Positions 36,290-44,590 of a stretch of 64,000 nt of DNA are shown here, piece after piece. The notes beneath the pieces are model-generated. The model worked only from the letters and a program-made list of their open reading frames with translations. It had not been told where the DNA came from and did not search any database. The stretch spans positions 27,906 to 91,905 of the forward strand of contig CAJKUH010000005.1 of assembly GCA_905203045.1 (NCBI GenBank). The letters run 5' to 3'. The DNA comes from an uncultured Eggerthella sp. (lineage in GTDB: Bacteria > Actinomycetota > Coriobacteriia > Coriobacteriales > Eggerthellaceae). How positions within the stretch are numbered: the stretch's first letter is position 1; the number at the start of each line of letters is the position of its first letter. The position numbers and the translations under genes are program-made.

Positions 36290-36658
36290 ATGCAGTTCAT
36301 CTTGCGAACCATCGCCATCTTCGTTGCCGTAGGTGTTGCCGTTTGGCTTGTCCCAGGCATCGACATCGTGGGCGCTGGCAGCTCGTGGGGGTCAATTGCA
36401 GTTATGGCCCTTATCATCGCACTGCTGAACATGACCATAAAACCGTTCCTGCAGGTAATCGGCCTGCCCATCACAGTGCTTTCCCTTGGTGTGTTTTACC
36501 TGGTCATCAACACCATTCTGCTTTATCTTGCGGCATCGTTGGGCAATGCCCTGTTCGGTGCCGGCTTCATCATCGACTCATTCGGTTCGGGATTCGTGGC
36601 CTCTATCGTCATCTCCATCGTTTCAGGCATCATGAATTCGCTTCTGGGAACCGATTAG
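36290..36658 (+). CDS. Small integral membrane protein of the phage holin 4 / YvlD family
   Basis: The 122-residue protein has four hydrophobic helices and the family pattern VWLVPGIDIVG near residue 20, ALLNMTIKPFLQVIGLPIT near residue 45 and LVINTILLYLAA. Chromosomal members of this family (YvlD-like) are not phage lysis proteins in most cases; function is unclear. It stands alone, divergent from tilS. Confidence 0.8.
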   Translation: MQFILRTIAIFVAVGVAVWLVPGIDIVGAGSSWGSIAVMALIIALLNMTIKPFLQVIGLPITVLSLGVFYLVINTILLYLAASLGNALFGAGFIIDSFGSGFVASIVISIVSGIMNSLLGTD

Positions 36659-36732
36659 CAGGCTCGCAGGCAACTATCCAGTCGTGTGCGGGGCTTCGCG
36701 GTGCCTTCTTCGGCGCGGCTTGGGTTTGCCAT
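36655..36732 (-). CDS. Possible 25-residue peptide gene
   Basis: An ATG at 36732 with a strong ribosome site AGGAGAG and an upstream TATAAT (36776-36771) opens a 25-codon frame with a C-terminal SCLRAC. The frame overlaps the end of the membrane protein gene on the other strand by 4 bases. Signals are good but there is no coding evidence beyond them, and no matching -35 hexamer. Confidence 0.3.
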   Translation of the reverse strand: MANPSRAEEGTAKPRTRLDSCLRAC

Positions 36733-36800
36733 GACTCTCCTTTCGTATTGGAGCGTTCCGACAAAACCTTATTATACCGAGATTTGCCGCCCAACTGGGC

Positions 36801-37529
36801 GTGCGATGTCAGGGTGGGGCAGTGCTGCTTTCTTCGATAGGGCGGGATACCAAAAGCCAAGACACCCGCAACAACATTATCTCTGTTGCCATTGGGCTTT
36901 TCCGAACCAAGGGATATACGCGCACCTCCATGAGCGAAAGCGCCCGCCAGGCAGGCGTTGACCCTTCTTCGTTCTACTATTACTTCGCTTCCAAAGAAGC
37001 GCTTATCGAAAACATCCTGAACCCCAACGAGTTCTTCCCCACGGTTGAACAGCTCGAAAAGGCATGCAACAATCGCGCCGCCCAACTGTATGCGCTTATC
37101 GCATTCGATGTGGTGCACAAGTGCGAGCTGCCCTTCGACTTCTGGGAGCTTGAGGCTATTGCGAACGAAAACCCGAAAGGGTTCGAGGCGTTTTTCGAAC
37201 GTTACCGCAAGCTGTACCGCACTTCGCTTTCAATCATCGAGCGCGGCGTCGAAGAAGGTGCGTTCATACCCTGTGCCGCCGATGAGCGAACGGTCACCAT
37301 TCTTTCCACCAACGAAGGGTTGCAGCACCATTTCCACGCAAAGCACCGCAAGGAGCTGATTTTAGAGGCTTCGGGTTATTCCGTGCGCGATTACACGCCC
37401 GAAGACATTGCCCGCATGACCGGCCGCTCCGTACTACCCTCGCTGATGAAGAACCCCTCGGAAATCGAGGCGGCCGTTGAAGAGGGAAGGCGCCTGTACT
37501 ATCTGATGAGGAACAGGGCGGAAAAATAA
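36801..37529 (+). CDS. TetR-family transcriptional regulator
   Basis: The 242-residue protein has an N-terminal helix-turn-helix (DTRNNIISVAIGLFRTKGYTRTSMSESARQ, about residues 20-50, with VDPSSFYYYFASKEAL as recognition helix and following segment). The C-terminal domain is helical. The start is uncertain: GTG 36801 is used, GTG 36822 is an alternative. No divergent target gene is obvious; the downstream gene is convergent. Confidence 0.82.
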   Translation: MRCQGGAVLLSSIGRDTKSQDTRNNIISVAIGLFRTKGYTRTSMSESARQAGVDPSSFYYYFASKEALIENILNPNEFFPTVEQLEKACNNRAAQLYALIAFDVVHKCELPFDFWELEAIANENPKGFEAFFERYRKLYRTSLSIIERGVEEGAFIPCAADERTVTILSTNEGLQHHFHAKHRKELILEASGYSVRDYTPEDIARMTGRSVLPSLMKNPSEIEAAVEEGRRLYYLMRNRAEK

Positions 37530-37541
37530 CGTTCGCATGAA

Positions 37542-37576
37542 AAAGCGGGCATCGACATTTTGCCGGTGCCCGCTTT
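37542..37576. terminator. Bidirectional terminator
   Basis: AAAGCGGGCA pairs with TGCCCGCTTT, with A-run and T-run on the two sides. It lies between the convergent TetR and HAD genes. Confidence 0.88.
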
Positions 37577-37621
37577 CTATTCCTTGCATTGATTGCAGTG
37601 CAAAGGTACCGAAACCCAGCG

Positions 37622-38299
37622 CTACAGAAGAAGCTGCAGCTTCCCTTCCTGCACCGCAACGTGCTCAAGGGAGGGCACTGCCAGGCGTGATCGTTTTTCC
37701 ACTTCACGTTGCGGCACGCCATGGGCTTCGTCGTAGAGGCCCAAAACGGGATACCCTGCCCCTACCAACGTGTCCATCGCATAAAGCGAATCCTCGAAAC
37801 CCCAAGTTAGCGCCGTTTCGGTGCCCATCACCTCACGGGCATGATTGTATATGGCGGGCTCACGCTTGGAAGCACCCACTTCGTCAACCGAAATGATGGC
37901 GCAAAAGTAGTCGGCAATGCCCGTTGCCTTGGCACCAGCACGTAAAAACTCCGCCTTGCTGGAAGACGCCATGGTCATTTTCACCTTGTTGCGAGCGCAG
38001 GACTCCAGAAGGGCTTCAGCGCCTGGAAGCAAATGAGCGGCCTCGTAATATGCCATCATGTATTCGTCCATGATGGCTTTTACCGCTTCGGTGCTTTGGC
38101 CAAACCCGTACTGCTCATGGAAATAGCGGGCAACTTCCGGGATGGTGAACGTGGTGAACAGCTTATGCTCTTCGGGGGTTACAACGACCCCCGCCTGACG
38201 CGCCACTTCTTCTTCCAAGCTGCGCCACGCACCCAAGGAATCAAGAAGGGTGCCATCGCAGTCGAAGATGGCACCCTTGATCACATTGTTGTTATTCAT
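37622..38299 (-). CDS. HAD-superfamily hydrolase (beta-phosphoglucomutase-like)
   Basis: The 225-residue protein has motif I FDCDGTLLDSLGAW at residue 12, a helical cap, motif II TMASSS near residue 112, a Lys in SKREPAIY and motif III GFEDSLYAMDTLVGAG near residue 170. These are subfamily I phosphatases or phosphomutases acting on small phosphorylated metabolites. It overlaps the aminotransferase end by 8 bases and so is translationally coupled to it. The substrate is unknown. Confidence 0.88.
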   Translation of the reverse strand: MNNNNVIKGAIFDCDGTLLDSLGAWRSLEEEVARQAGVVVTPEEHKLFTTFTIPEVARYFHEQYGFGQSTEAVKAIMDEYMMAYYEAAHLLPGAEALLESCARNKVKMTMASSSKAEFLRAGAKATGIADYFCAIISVDEVGASKREPAIYNHAREVMGTETALTWGFEDSLYAMDTLVGAGYPVLGLYDEAHGVPQREVEKRSRLAVPSLEHVAVQEGKLQLLL

Positions 38300-39473
38300 A
38301 GTCGCGCTTGAGCGCAGCGAACGCCGGCATAGCGTTGCGGATAACGTCGGGGGAAACGCAGTAGCTTACGCGCACCCAACCGCCAACGCCGAAGCTGTCG
38401 GAGGGAACCAGCAAAAGCTCGTGTTCCTTTGCCTTGTCGGAGAATGCCTGAGCATCAGGTTCAAGCGCCTGCATCCACAGGTAGAACGCTCCATCGGGAG
38501 CAATATAGTGATAGCCCAGCTCATCAAGGCCCTTGGTAAGCAGCTCGCGGTTTTCGGCATAGGCTGCAGCGTTTGCCGGCTCGTCGACGCATTTTGCGAT
38601 AACGCGCTGGAAGAATACCGGGGCGCAAATGTAGCCCAGCGCACGACCGGCACCGGAAATGGCCGCCATCACACGCTCAGACTCTTCAACCTCATTGGGA
38701 ACCAGCACGTAACCGATGCGGTCGCCGGGAAGTGAAAGGGACTTCGACCAGGAATAGCACACCAGCGTGTTGTCGTAGATGGAGGGAACCCAAGAAACCT
38801 TGGGGCCGTAAGCCAGTTCGCGGTACGGCTCATCGGAAATAAGGTACAGGGAGCTGCCGAACTCTTCGCGCTTTTCATGCAGCACCTTTGCCAAGCCCTC
38901 CAACGTTTCGCGCGTGTACACAACGCCTACCGGGTTGTTGGGCGAGTTGATGATAACGGCACGGGTGCGCTCGTTGATGGCTGCTGCCACCGCATCCAGG
39001 TCAATCTGGAAGTTGTCGGTGCGGGCGGGAACCTCGACGCATTTGCCGCCATCGGCCTCAATCCATACACGATACTCGGGAAAGTACGGCGAAATCACGA
39101 TGATCTCGTCGCCCGGGTCGATGATGGCAGCCTTGATGCAGCAAGAAAGGCATGCGGCCGCACCCATGGTGAGGTACAGGTTCTTTGCCGCATAGTCCGT
39201 CCCGAAACGGCGATTCAGGTTGTCGGCGATGGCCGCCTTGGCATCGTCCCAACCGGAAGAGGGAGAATACGCGTGCAGTTCTGCAGGAGGCATATCAGCC
39301 AATTCGTGCATGACCTTCGCCACCTTGGCAGGAGCAGGGACGTTGGGGTTTCCGATACTGAAGTCGAATACCTTGTCTTCGCCGATTTCAGCTTTGCGCT
39401 GAAGGCCGTAGGCAAACAGTTCGCGAATTGCCGAAGGGGCGCTGCCCAAACCGTACATGGTTTCGTTGATCAT
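38292..39473 (-). CDS. Class I/II PLP-dependent aminotransferase
   Basis: ATG 39473 follows AGGAGG at 39484-39489. The 393-residue protein has VFDFSIGNPNVPAP near residue 35, the SSGWDDAKAAIADNL region, INSPNNPVGVVYT near residue 175, and the PLP lysine in CYSWSKSLSLPGDRIGY near residue 240. It is of the aspartate aminotransferase type. The coupled HAD hydrolase suggests a small pathway but no product can be named. Confidence 0.9.
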   Translation of the reverse strand: MINETMYGLGSAPSAIRELFAYGLQRKAEIGEDKVFDFSIGNPNVPAPAKVAKVMHELADMPPAELHAYSPSSGWDDAKAAIADNLNRRFGTDYAAKNLYLTMGAAACLSCCIKAAIIDPGDEIIVISPYFPEYRVWIEADGGKCVEVPARTDNFQIDLDAVAAAINERTRAVIINSPNNPVGVVYTRETLEGLAKVLHEKREEFGSSLYLISDEPYRELAYGPKVSWVPSIYDNTLVCYSWSKSLSLPGDRIGYVLVPNEVEESERVMAAISGAGRALGYICAPVFFQRVIAKCVDEPANAAAYAENRELLTKGLDELGYHYIAPDGAFYLWMQALEPDAQAFSDKAKEHELLLVPSDSFGVGGWVRVSYCVSPDVIRNAMPAFAALKRDYE

Positions 39474-39667
39474 GGTGTTAATCCTCCTAACAGAAGCCAG
39501 TATTCTGGCTAAGTGCTTATTATGCTCCCGCCTATGCACACGCGGCAAGAAAAAGCGATAGTCGAATTTTCTATGACTGGTTAACGAGCGCCAACGGGAA
39601 AGGAACAACGTCGAACAGCGCAGAAACGTAAAAAGGCTTGCCGAAGCAAGCCTTTCGCATTAATAAC

Positions 39668-39751
39668 TGGTGCCCGAGGCGGGATTTGAACCCGCACGTC
39701 TTTCGACAACGGTTTTTGAGACCGCCGCGTCTGCCGTTCCGCCACTCGGGC
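39668..39751 (-). tRNA. tRNA-Leu (anticodon CAA)
   Basis: On the minus strand an acceptor stem GCCCGAG pairs with CTCGGGC before an encoded CCA. The anticodon loop is CTCAAAA, giving CAA, which reads UUG. The long variable arm and T-arm GCGGGTTCAAATCCCGC are typical of class II tRNA-Leu. It is 84 bases long including CCA. Confidence 0.96.
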
Positions 39752-39909
39752 GCAGGACTGCATTATACCTAAAACCTAGGTATCCGTCACCTAAAACAGA
39801 TTTTTCATATCTTGCACGAAGATTCCAACCTTCTCATGGAAACAGCGCCCATGCAAATCCGTGCTAAAGCCTAAAAGACCAAAACACTCGCTCGCAATAG
39901 ATGGCACGT

Positions 39910-40563
39910 TTACCCGACGTTTGGCATTTCCTTTAGCAAATATCTGTTTGCATCTTCTGCGACGTCAGTCGTCAGAGCATGGTTCTCAAAACTTTCCGTT
40001 AGCCCTTTGGTGCTTAAACCCAGCTGTTTCATAGTTGCCTGAATCGCCCAGTTCAAAAGCGAGGGAATATCATCGGGCTCGCCTTCCGACAAACGATGAA
40101 ATACCAAATCGTACACACCGCCCATACTCATTATGACTGCCGTTTCAACTTCCCGATACTCAAACCCCTGAAGCTCTTCACGCGAGGCCACCCATTGCGC
40201 CATTACCGACGAAATGGCTTCAGTAGCAGCACGGGTGGAAACCAGGTCTTTCGTTAAAGGAATGAGGCCCTCGTTTTCCAACAGGAATGTAAAGTACATC
40301 GTGCCCGTTAGATAAAAATCGACGAAGCAATATCCTGTATTCAACTTATGCTGGCGCAGATAGGTGTTGCACAGCTCAATCAGGCGCTCAATGAACTCCT
40401 GCATGAACATTTCTTTCTTGGGGAAATAATACTGAACAAGCGGGCGGGTGAGCTGGCATGCCTTGGCGATGTCGGTATAGCTGGTTTTGGCATAGCCTTT
40501 TTCCATTAGCAGCCCAAATGCCTGAGAGAGAATAAGGCTTCGTTTATTCGGCTCGTTTTCCAT
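39910..40563 (-). CDS. TetR-family regulator of the adjacent membrane protein
   Basis: The start at 40563 gives MENEPNKRSLILSQAFGLLMEKG, a standard TetR N-terminus, followed by the helix-turn-helix YTDIAKACQLTRPLVQYYFPKKEMF (about residues 28-55). The ligand domain is helical; total 217 residues. The membrane protein gene is directly upstream (103 bases) on the same strand, and a double palindrome (41488-41518) lies just upstream of that gene. I infer autoregulation of the two-gene unit. Confidence 0.87.
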   Translation of the reverse strand: MENEPNKRSLILSQAFGLLMEKGYAKTSYTDIAKACQLTRPLVQYYFPKKEMFMQEFIERLIELCNTYLRQHKLNTGYCFVDFYLTGTMYFTFLLENEGLIPLTKDLVSTRAATEAISSVMAQWVASREELQGFEYREVETAVIMSMGGVYDLVFHRLSEGEPDDIPSLLNWAIQATMKQLGLSTKGLTESFENHALTTDVAEDANRYLLKEMPNVG

Positions 40564-40666
40564 TCTTTCCGCCCGCCTTCGCAACATCCCGCCGTTCAAA
40601 CCAACAGCCCTCATTATGCCGCAAAACAAAAGTGCCGACGCTTTACCACGTCGGCACTTAGGCTAG

Positions 40667-41467
40667 TTACCAGATGGTTTTCTTTCCATCGCGCATCTTC
40701 GGCTTTTCGGGAAGCTTCTTGAACACAATGTAAACGTTCTTGACAGCAAAGCACACCGACACAGCACCCATCAGATAGAACAGCGGCGTGTCGAACGTAG
40801 TGGGGCAAATGGTGCTCCACCAGCCCAAGCCAACAGGCAAGAAAGTGTTGATGGTGCCGATGAGGATTACGATAGCCAACAGCTTCGATGTACCCCATAC
40901 CACCTTGTTCTTCGTCCAGTAGTATCCAGTGCATACCGCGATAAGGATGTTGGTGATCATAAACCATTTCAGGAACACTGGGTCATCCATCAGCACGATC
41001 ATCAGAAGGATGAACACTGCGAAAGCCAAGGTTTCAGCCACAATCTCCAACACACATTTCTTCGCGGTGAGCTCCCCGAAGAACATGCCACGGAATGTTT
41101 CCTCACGATTGTTCTTCACATAGTCGTACATGTCGATAATCTCGGTGAAGTTCCAGATGAACATGCCGATACCCAGCACCATGAAAATGTAGAAGAAGCT
41201 GTTCATGAAGCCCAGGATCAAGAATATGACACCGGTCAGGAAGTCATGTGCCAAGTAGAACGTATTCAACGGCATGGGAAACGAGCCATGCTTTTCCTTC
41301 TTGATCATGATGATGGAGAGGAATTGCTCAACGTAGCCAATGAGAAACGCAATAAGCGCTGCTACTAAAATTCCCACAAATCCTGGATTGTCGGGCGAAA
41401 AGCCCCACATGTACTGCTGAACCATATCCGAGTTCTGCAGCGTTTGCATCAATGTAGTCCCTTGCAT
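40667..41467 (-). CDS. Multi-pass membrane protein, unknown substrate
   Basis: The 266-residue protein has about seven or eight membrane segments, starting with FVGILVAALIAFLIGYVEQFL. The loops are short and the C-terminus is basic (KKLPEKPKMRDGKK). I do not recognise the family with confidence. It is followed by a TetR gene and preceded by a strong palindromic operator, the layout of an inducible transporter or membrane sensor. Confidence 0.75.
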   Translation of the reverse strand: MQGTTLMQTLQNSDMVQQYMWGFSPDNPGFVGILVAALIAFLIGYVEQFLSIIMIKKEKHGSFPMPLNTFYLAHDFLTGVIFLILGFMNSFFYIFMVLGIGMFIWNFTEIIDMYDYVKNNREETFRGMFFGELTAKKCVLEIVAETLAFAVFILLMIVLMDDPVFLKWFMITNILIAVCTGYYWTKNKVVWGTSKLLAIVILIGTINTFLPVGLGWWSTICPTTFDTPLFYLMGAVSVCFAVKNVYIVFKKLPEKPKMRDGKKTIW

Positions 41468-41487
41468 TGTATGCTCCCTTCCCTTGT

Positions 41488-41518
41488 ACTATATGCGTAT
41501 AGCCTATATGCATATAGT
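41488..41518. promoter_or_regulatory. Double palindromic operator upstream of the TetR-linked membrane protein gene
   Basis: Two tandem 14-bp palindromes, CTATATGCGTATAG and CTATATGCATATAG, are separated by one base and together form a 31-bp palindrome with one mismatch. It lies 21 bases before the ATG at 41467, overlapping the expected promoter, and is the likely TetR binding site. Confidence 0.82.
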
Positions 41519-41583
41519 AGTTCCCTAAAAAGAAAAAGCAAGGGCGTTAACCCTCGCTTTTCATCGGTTCTTACGGAAATTAC

Positions 41584-41772
41584 TTAGGCAATGTGTTCTT
41601 GCTTCAGCCTATCGGCAATCCAAGTTTTGATTACTGCTTGACGATTGATAGCTAGATGCTCGGCAGCGGCGTCAAGCTCCCGAATCATCCATTCAGGAAA
41701 GTCAACGTTCACGCGACGGACCCTCATATCAGGGTAATGAACCTCAGAACTATCGAAGTCAAGATAATCCAT
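41584..41772 (-). CDS. brnA: BrnA-type antitoxin (start uncertain)
   Basis: The ATG-initiated frame encodes 62 residues with the ribbon-helix-helix signature VKRVNVDFP-like RRVNVDFPEWMIRELDAAAEHLAIN and the BrnA ending VIKTWIADRL. Homologous coding continues upstream of this ATG as KKEISAEEFDRIFDEG to about 41841, where the codon after a perfect AGGAGG is ATA instead of ATG. So either translation starts at ATA, or it starts at 41772 without a clear ribosome site. It overlaps the BrnT frame, as usual for brnT-brnA operons. Confidence 0.8.
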   Translation of the reverse strand: MDYLDFDSSEVHYPDMRVRRVNVDFPEWMIRELDAAAEHLAINRQAVIKTWIADRLKQEHIA

Positions 41773-41812
41773 GATGTCCTCTTTGCCCTCGTCGAAGATT
41801 CGGTCGAATTCT

Positions 41813-42085
41813 TCAGCACTGATTTCCTTTTTTGCAGGTATAGTAAGCCTCCTCTTTTGCTCGAGACCTTCTTACAGAAATGATTCTGATGTTCTCATTC
41901 CCCCAGGTAATGATTGCAGTCCAGTGCTTTCCACTAATCTTGCCAAACACGGCATGCCTTTCTTCGCCATGCTTATTGCCCAGGGGAACGGTGATATAAG
42001 CTCCAGTCCAAATTTCTTGGGCCTCGATAAAGCTGATCCCGTGCCTTGCCTTATTGGTTGCACTCTTGTTTGGATCGAATTCAAA
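41813..42085 (-). pseudogene. brnT: BrnT-type toxin frame without a usable start codon
   Basis: A frame of about 90 codons reads FEFDPNKSATNKARHGISFIEAQEIW near its start and IRIISVRRSRAKEEAYY near its end, the BrnT ribonuclease toxin pattern. The codon before the first Phe is GGG and the one before that is TAG (42091-42089), so no ATG, GTG or TTG can start the full protein. A ribosome-site-like TAGGAGAG lies just upstream. Removing one G would bring ATA into frame. It looks like an inactivated toxin or a sequence error. Confidence 0.75.
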
Positions 42086-42143
42086 CCCCTATTCTCTCTC
42101 CTAAAAGTTAACCTATCATGCCTGTAAGGTATATGCCGTATAC

Positions 42144-42623
42144 CTAAACGAATTCAGCTAGAAGCACTACCAGCCAGCAGGGCCAGACGAGGGCTGGAGC
42201 GAAGGGGAAGGTTTTGCTTTTCTTCCCCAGCAGCCAAAACAAAGCAAGGGCAATACCGAAAAGGGCAGTTAAACCGAAATAGAAATCAAGATCAGCAATG
42301 CTGATGAACGAACAGCATGCCGCAAGAAGAAGCACATCTCCCCCACCAAGAGCCTTGTTGCCCGAAACATGCGAAACCAACCGCCCCAATGCCCAAAACA
42401 GCACCGTAACGGCAAGCGCGGCCAAAGCGGAGGTTGCCAACGCGCCGAAGCCCCATCTTCCAGGCTGTAAGCCAGATGCTTCAGGGTAAAGAGAGAAAAT
42501 TGAGGCAAGAACCCTCAAGGCGATCAGCAGAATCACATCTGCCCCATACACGAGACGATACCGCACATCGCGTACCGTGATTACCGCGCATAACGCAAAC
42601 AGAGCAATAAGCGTCAACATCAT
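42144..42623 (-). CDS. Prepilin-peptidase-like protein (A24 family, TadV/CpaA size)
   Basis: The start at 42623 (MMLTLIALF) follows GGGAGGGC. The 159-residue protein has about five membrane helices and the two catalytic Asp motifs of A24 peptidases, VRDVRYRLVYGAD near residue 19 and KALGGGDVLLLAA near residue 90. The short form without the methylase domain is like TadV/CpaA, which process Flp/Tad pilins. No pilin or tad genes are seen in the window. Confidence 0.8.
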   Translation of the reverse strand: MMLTLIALFALCAVITVRDVRYRLVYGADVILLIALRVLASIFSLYPEASGLQPGRWGFGALATSALAALAVTVLFWALGRLVSHVSGNKALGGGDVLLLAACCSFISIADLDFYFGLTALFGIALALFWLLGKKSKTFPFAPALVWPCWLVVLLAEFV

Positions 42624-42925
42624 GGTGCCCTCCCCCGCAATTCCTTTCAATGGGCACACTATGGCAGAGAAATTATCCCTTTCACCTGCGATTTTCTAGA
42701 TAAGCAAAAGCTCATTATGGGCTTCGCAAAACTTTCCGCTTGCCTTCTCAGGCTTTTCGCATCCTGCCTATTGCAGCGCGGGCAAAGCGCTCAAAAAAGG
42801 CGACACTTCCCATCCAACTGCCCCCGCCGATAGCAGATCAATCGAAAAAGCCCGCTCAATCCCCACCCCTTCGACCGACCAGAAAAAACCAATCGCCCTT
42901 CAGCACCGTTTTTTGGACACAAAAA

Positions 42926-42955
42926 AAATGCTGCACCTGCATTGGTACAGCATTT
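42926..42955 (-). terminator. Terminator of the fba transcript
   Basis: AAATGCTG pairs with CAGCATTT; on the minus strand the stem is followed by eight T residues. It lies beyond stem-loop element copy 3, so that element is probably part of the fba mRNA. Confidence 0.85.
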
Positions 42956-42978
42956 CGATTTGCAAGAATCCTCGGTTC

Positions 42979-43107
42979 GTCAGTGAAACTGCGAGCGCAG
43001 TTCTGGCGAGTACGGAGAAACAAAAGGGGCAAGGCATCGGCCTAATGTGCCATGCCTTGCCCCTTTAAGATTTTCCTGCGCGCCAAAACTGCGCACAGCG
43101 TCATTGC
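42979..43107 (-). repeat. 3' stem-loop element copy 3 (downstream of fba)
   Basis: In fba sense it starts GCAATGACGCTGTGC five bases after the stop. The main stem pairs GCGCAGTTTTGGCG with CGCCAGAACTGCGC (43094-43081 and 43008-42995; one G-T pair). Inside is a perfect hairpin GGGGCAAGGCAT / ATGCCTTGCCCC (43026-43063) followed by TTTTGTTT in fba sense. It ends with CGTACTCG..CTCGCAGTTTCACTGACG. Confidence 0.75.
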
Positions 43108-43112
43108 TCCTC

Positions 43113-44051
43113 TTAGAGAGAGAACGTCTTTTCACCCTTGAATACGGCCTCAGCGTCTTCAACGCTCCAGTCGCCCAAGGTGATAGCGGAAATTGCGTTG
43201 CACAGACGGATTGCCTCTTCGGTGGAGCGCATGTGGATGTTGCGACCCGTTGCGTTGCCGCAGGCACCACCAATGTGAATCTGGTTGTGCAGCTCGGTAA
43301 GGAACACATTCGCGTCAGCCTTGGAACCGCCAGCGCACACCAGGCCCGTACGACCTGCAGCCTTGGAAGCGATGGCAAGACCCTCAGCGGAAGTCTGACC
43401 CTCTACCTCGTGAGGCGGGTTGACCTTAACGAAGTCTGCACCGAGGCACAGAGCAACGCCAGCTGCACCTGCGATAAGATCGGGATCCTTTTCGTCGGCA
43501 ACTGCCTTGCCGCGAGGATAGATCCAAAGGACAACCAGAAGGCCAGCAGCATGAGCCTCTGCGATAAGCTCACCAGCTTCAGCCATCATGGTGGATTCGT
43601 ACTCGGAGCCCAGGTAAATGGTGTAGCCCAGGCCAACGATGTTCACGCCAGCTTCGCGCATAGCAAGAACAGCTTCCAAATCATAGAGCTGGGGGCTGTA
43701 GGGATCGTCCTGAGAACCCTTAACCAGGTTGGTCTTGGAGTTCATCTTGATGAGGTAGTTGATTTCCGGATAGTCGGGAGCGTACTGAGCAACAAGGCCA
43801 CGCTGACCAGCCAGAACACCGATGGTGCCCTGAGAACCGATCTGGAAAAGGTGCTCGGGTTCAGCGTCGGAGATGTCAATGCCCTCGCCGTAGAAGTCCT
43901 TGTTCAGGTGCTCGACCTTCTGGTCGCAAGCGAAAAGCATCAGGCGACCCGTGCCGCGAGTAGCCTTCATATAGTTGTCAATGTACGTCTCACGAGCTTC
44001 AGGCATAACGTCCGCAGGGACTTTAACCTGATCACGGGTGATGGTGGGCAT
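43113..44051 (-). CDS. Fructose-bisphosphate aldolase class I (DhnA/FbaB type)
   Basis: The start at 44051 follows AAGGAGG. The 312-residue protein has LMLFACDQKVEHL near residue 38, the WIYPRGKAV motif near residue 180, the Schiff-base Lys in GADFVKVNPP near residue 210, and VCAGGSKADANVFL near residue 240. These are features of the archaeal-type class I aldolase, which can also act in related aldol reactions. It acts in glycolysis or gluconeogenesis. Monocistronic, with a complex 3' end. Confidence 0.9.
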   Translation of the reverse strand: MPTITRDQVKVPADVMPEARETYIDNYMKATRGTGRLMLFACDQKVEHLNKDFYGEGIDISDAEPEHLFQIGSQGTIGVLAGQRGLVAQYAPDYPEINYLIKMNSKTNLVKGSQDDPYSPQLYDLEAVLAMREAGVNIVGLGYTIYLGSEYESTMMAEAGELIAEAHAAGLLVVLWIYPRGKAVADEKDPDLIAGAAGVALCLGADFVKVNPPHEVEGQTSAEGLAIASKAAGRTGLVCAGGSKADANVFLTELHNQIHIGGACGNATGRNIHMRSTEEAIRLCNAISAITLGDWSVEDAEAVFKGEKTFSL

Positions 44052-44153
44052 AATGTTCCTCCTTAAAGGCATGAATACACACGATGTCGCCATTATATCG
44101 CGCTAGCACCGCCAATGGCGCAATATCCCACGATAAACCCAGGAACGGCGACA

Positions 44154-44181
44154 TCAAAAAGCCCTGGGTCAACCAGGGCCT
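44154..44181 (-). terminator. Terminator of the TM2 gene
   Basis: GCCCTGG and CCAGGGC form a stem with a 5-base loop; on the minus strand it is followed by TTTTT. It lies six bases past the stop at 44187. Confidence 0.88.
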
Positions 44182-44186
44182 AAACG

Positions 44187-44588
44187 CTAGAACCACTCGC
44201 GTTTGCCATACACATATACTTGCTCAAATTCGCTTTGGCTTTTGGAAAGGTACACGATGCCTTCGATGATGGCGACGATCCAAGCCACACCCGCCGCAAT
44301 CCCGAACGAGAGCAGCCCACCGATAACCGAAAGAGCCATGAGCGTGAACCCTTGCGCGTTGTAGCCAAGATAGAACTTATGTACGCCGAAAAACCCCAGA
44401 ACAAGGGCCAGAAACCCTGCCGCCACATGATCGCGCGAGGCAAGCGGCGCTGCATAATGCGGCCGGACAGGAGAAGCAGCGAACGAAGCGCCCGGGGCAG
44501 TCTGCGCTTGCGCCCCAGCCTGTGATGGCTGATAGCCTGCGGAAGCTTCCCCCGCCTGCTTGGAGCCGTCCTGCATCACATCAGACAT
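44187..44588 (-). CDS. TM2 domain membrane protein
   Basis: The 133-residue protein has a Gln/Ala/Pro-rich N-terminal half (to about residue 50), then the TM2 domain: AAGFLALVLGFFGVHKFYLGYNAQG and the second helix near residues 80-110, joined by a short turn. The function of TM2 proteins in bacteria is not established. It follows the TVP38 gene by two bases in an operon with the PRC-barrel gene. Confidence 0.88.
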   Translation of the reverse strand: MSDVMQDGSKQAGEASAGYQPSQAGAQAQTAPGASFAASPVRPHYAAPLASRDHVAAGFLALVLGFFGVHKFYLGYNAQGFTLMALSVIGGLLSFGIAAGVAWIVAIIEGIVYLSKSQSEFEQVYVYGKREWF

Positions 44589-44590
44589 GA

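Larger units (their letters stand above)
42624..43112. other. Intergenic region between the peptidase gene and fba
   Basis: The fba-proximal half carries stem-loop element copy 3 and a terminator. The remaining 42624-42920 is AT-richer with no gene that I can support. Confidence 0.5.

Noticed and set aside
36290..36658. Prophage, based on the holin-family name
   Set aside because: It is a chromosomal YvlD-like membrane protein without any phage genes around it.
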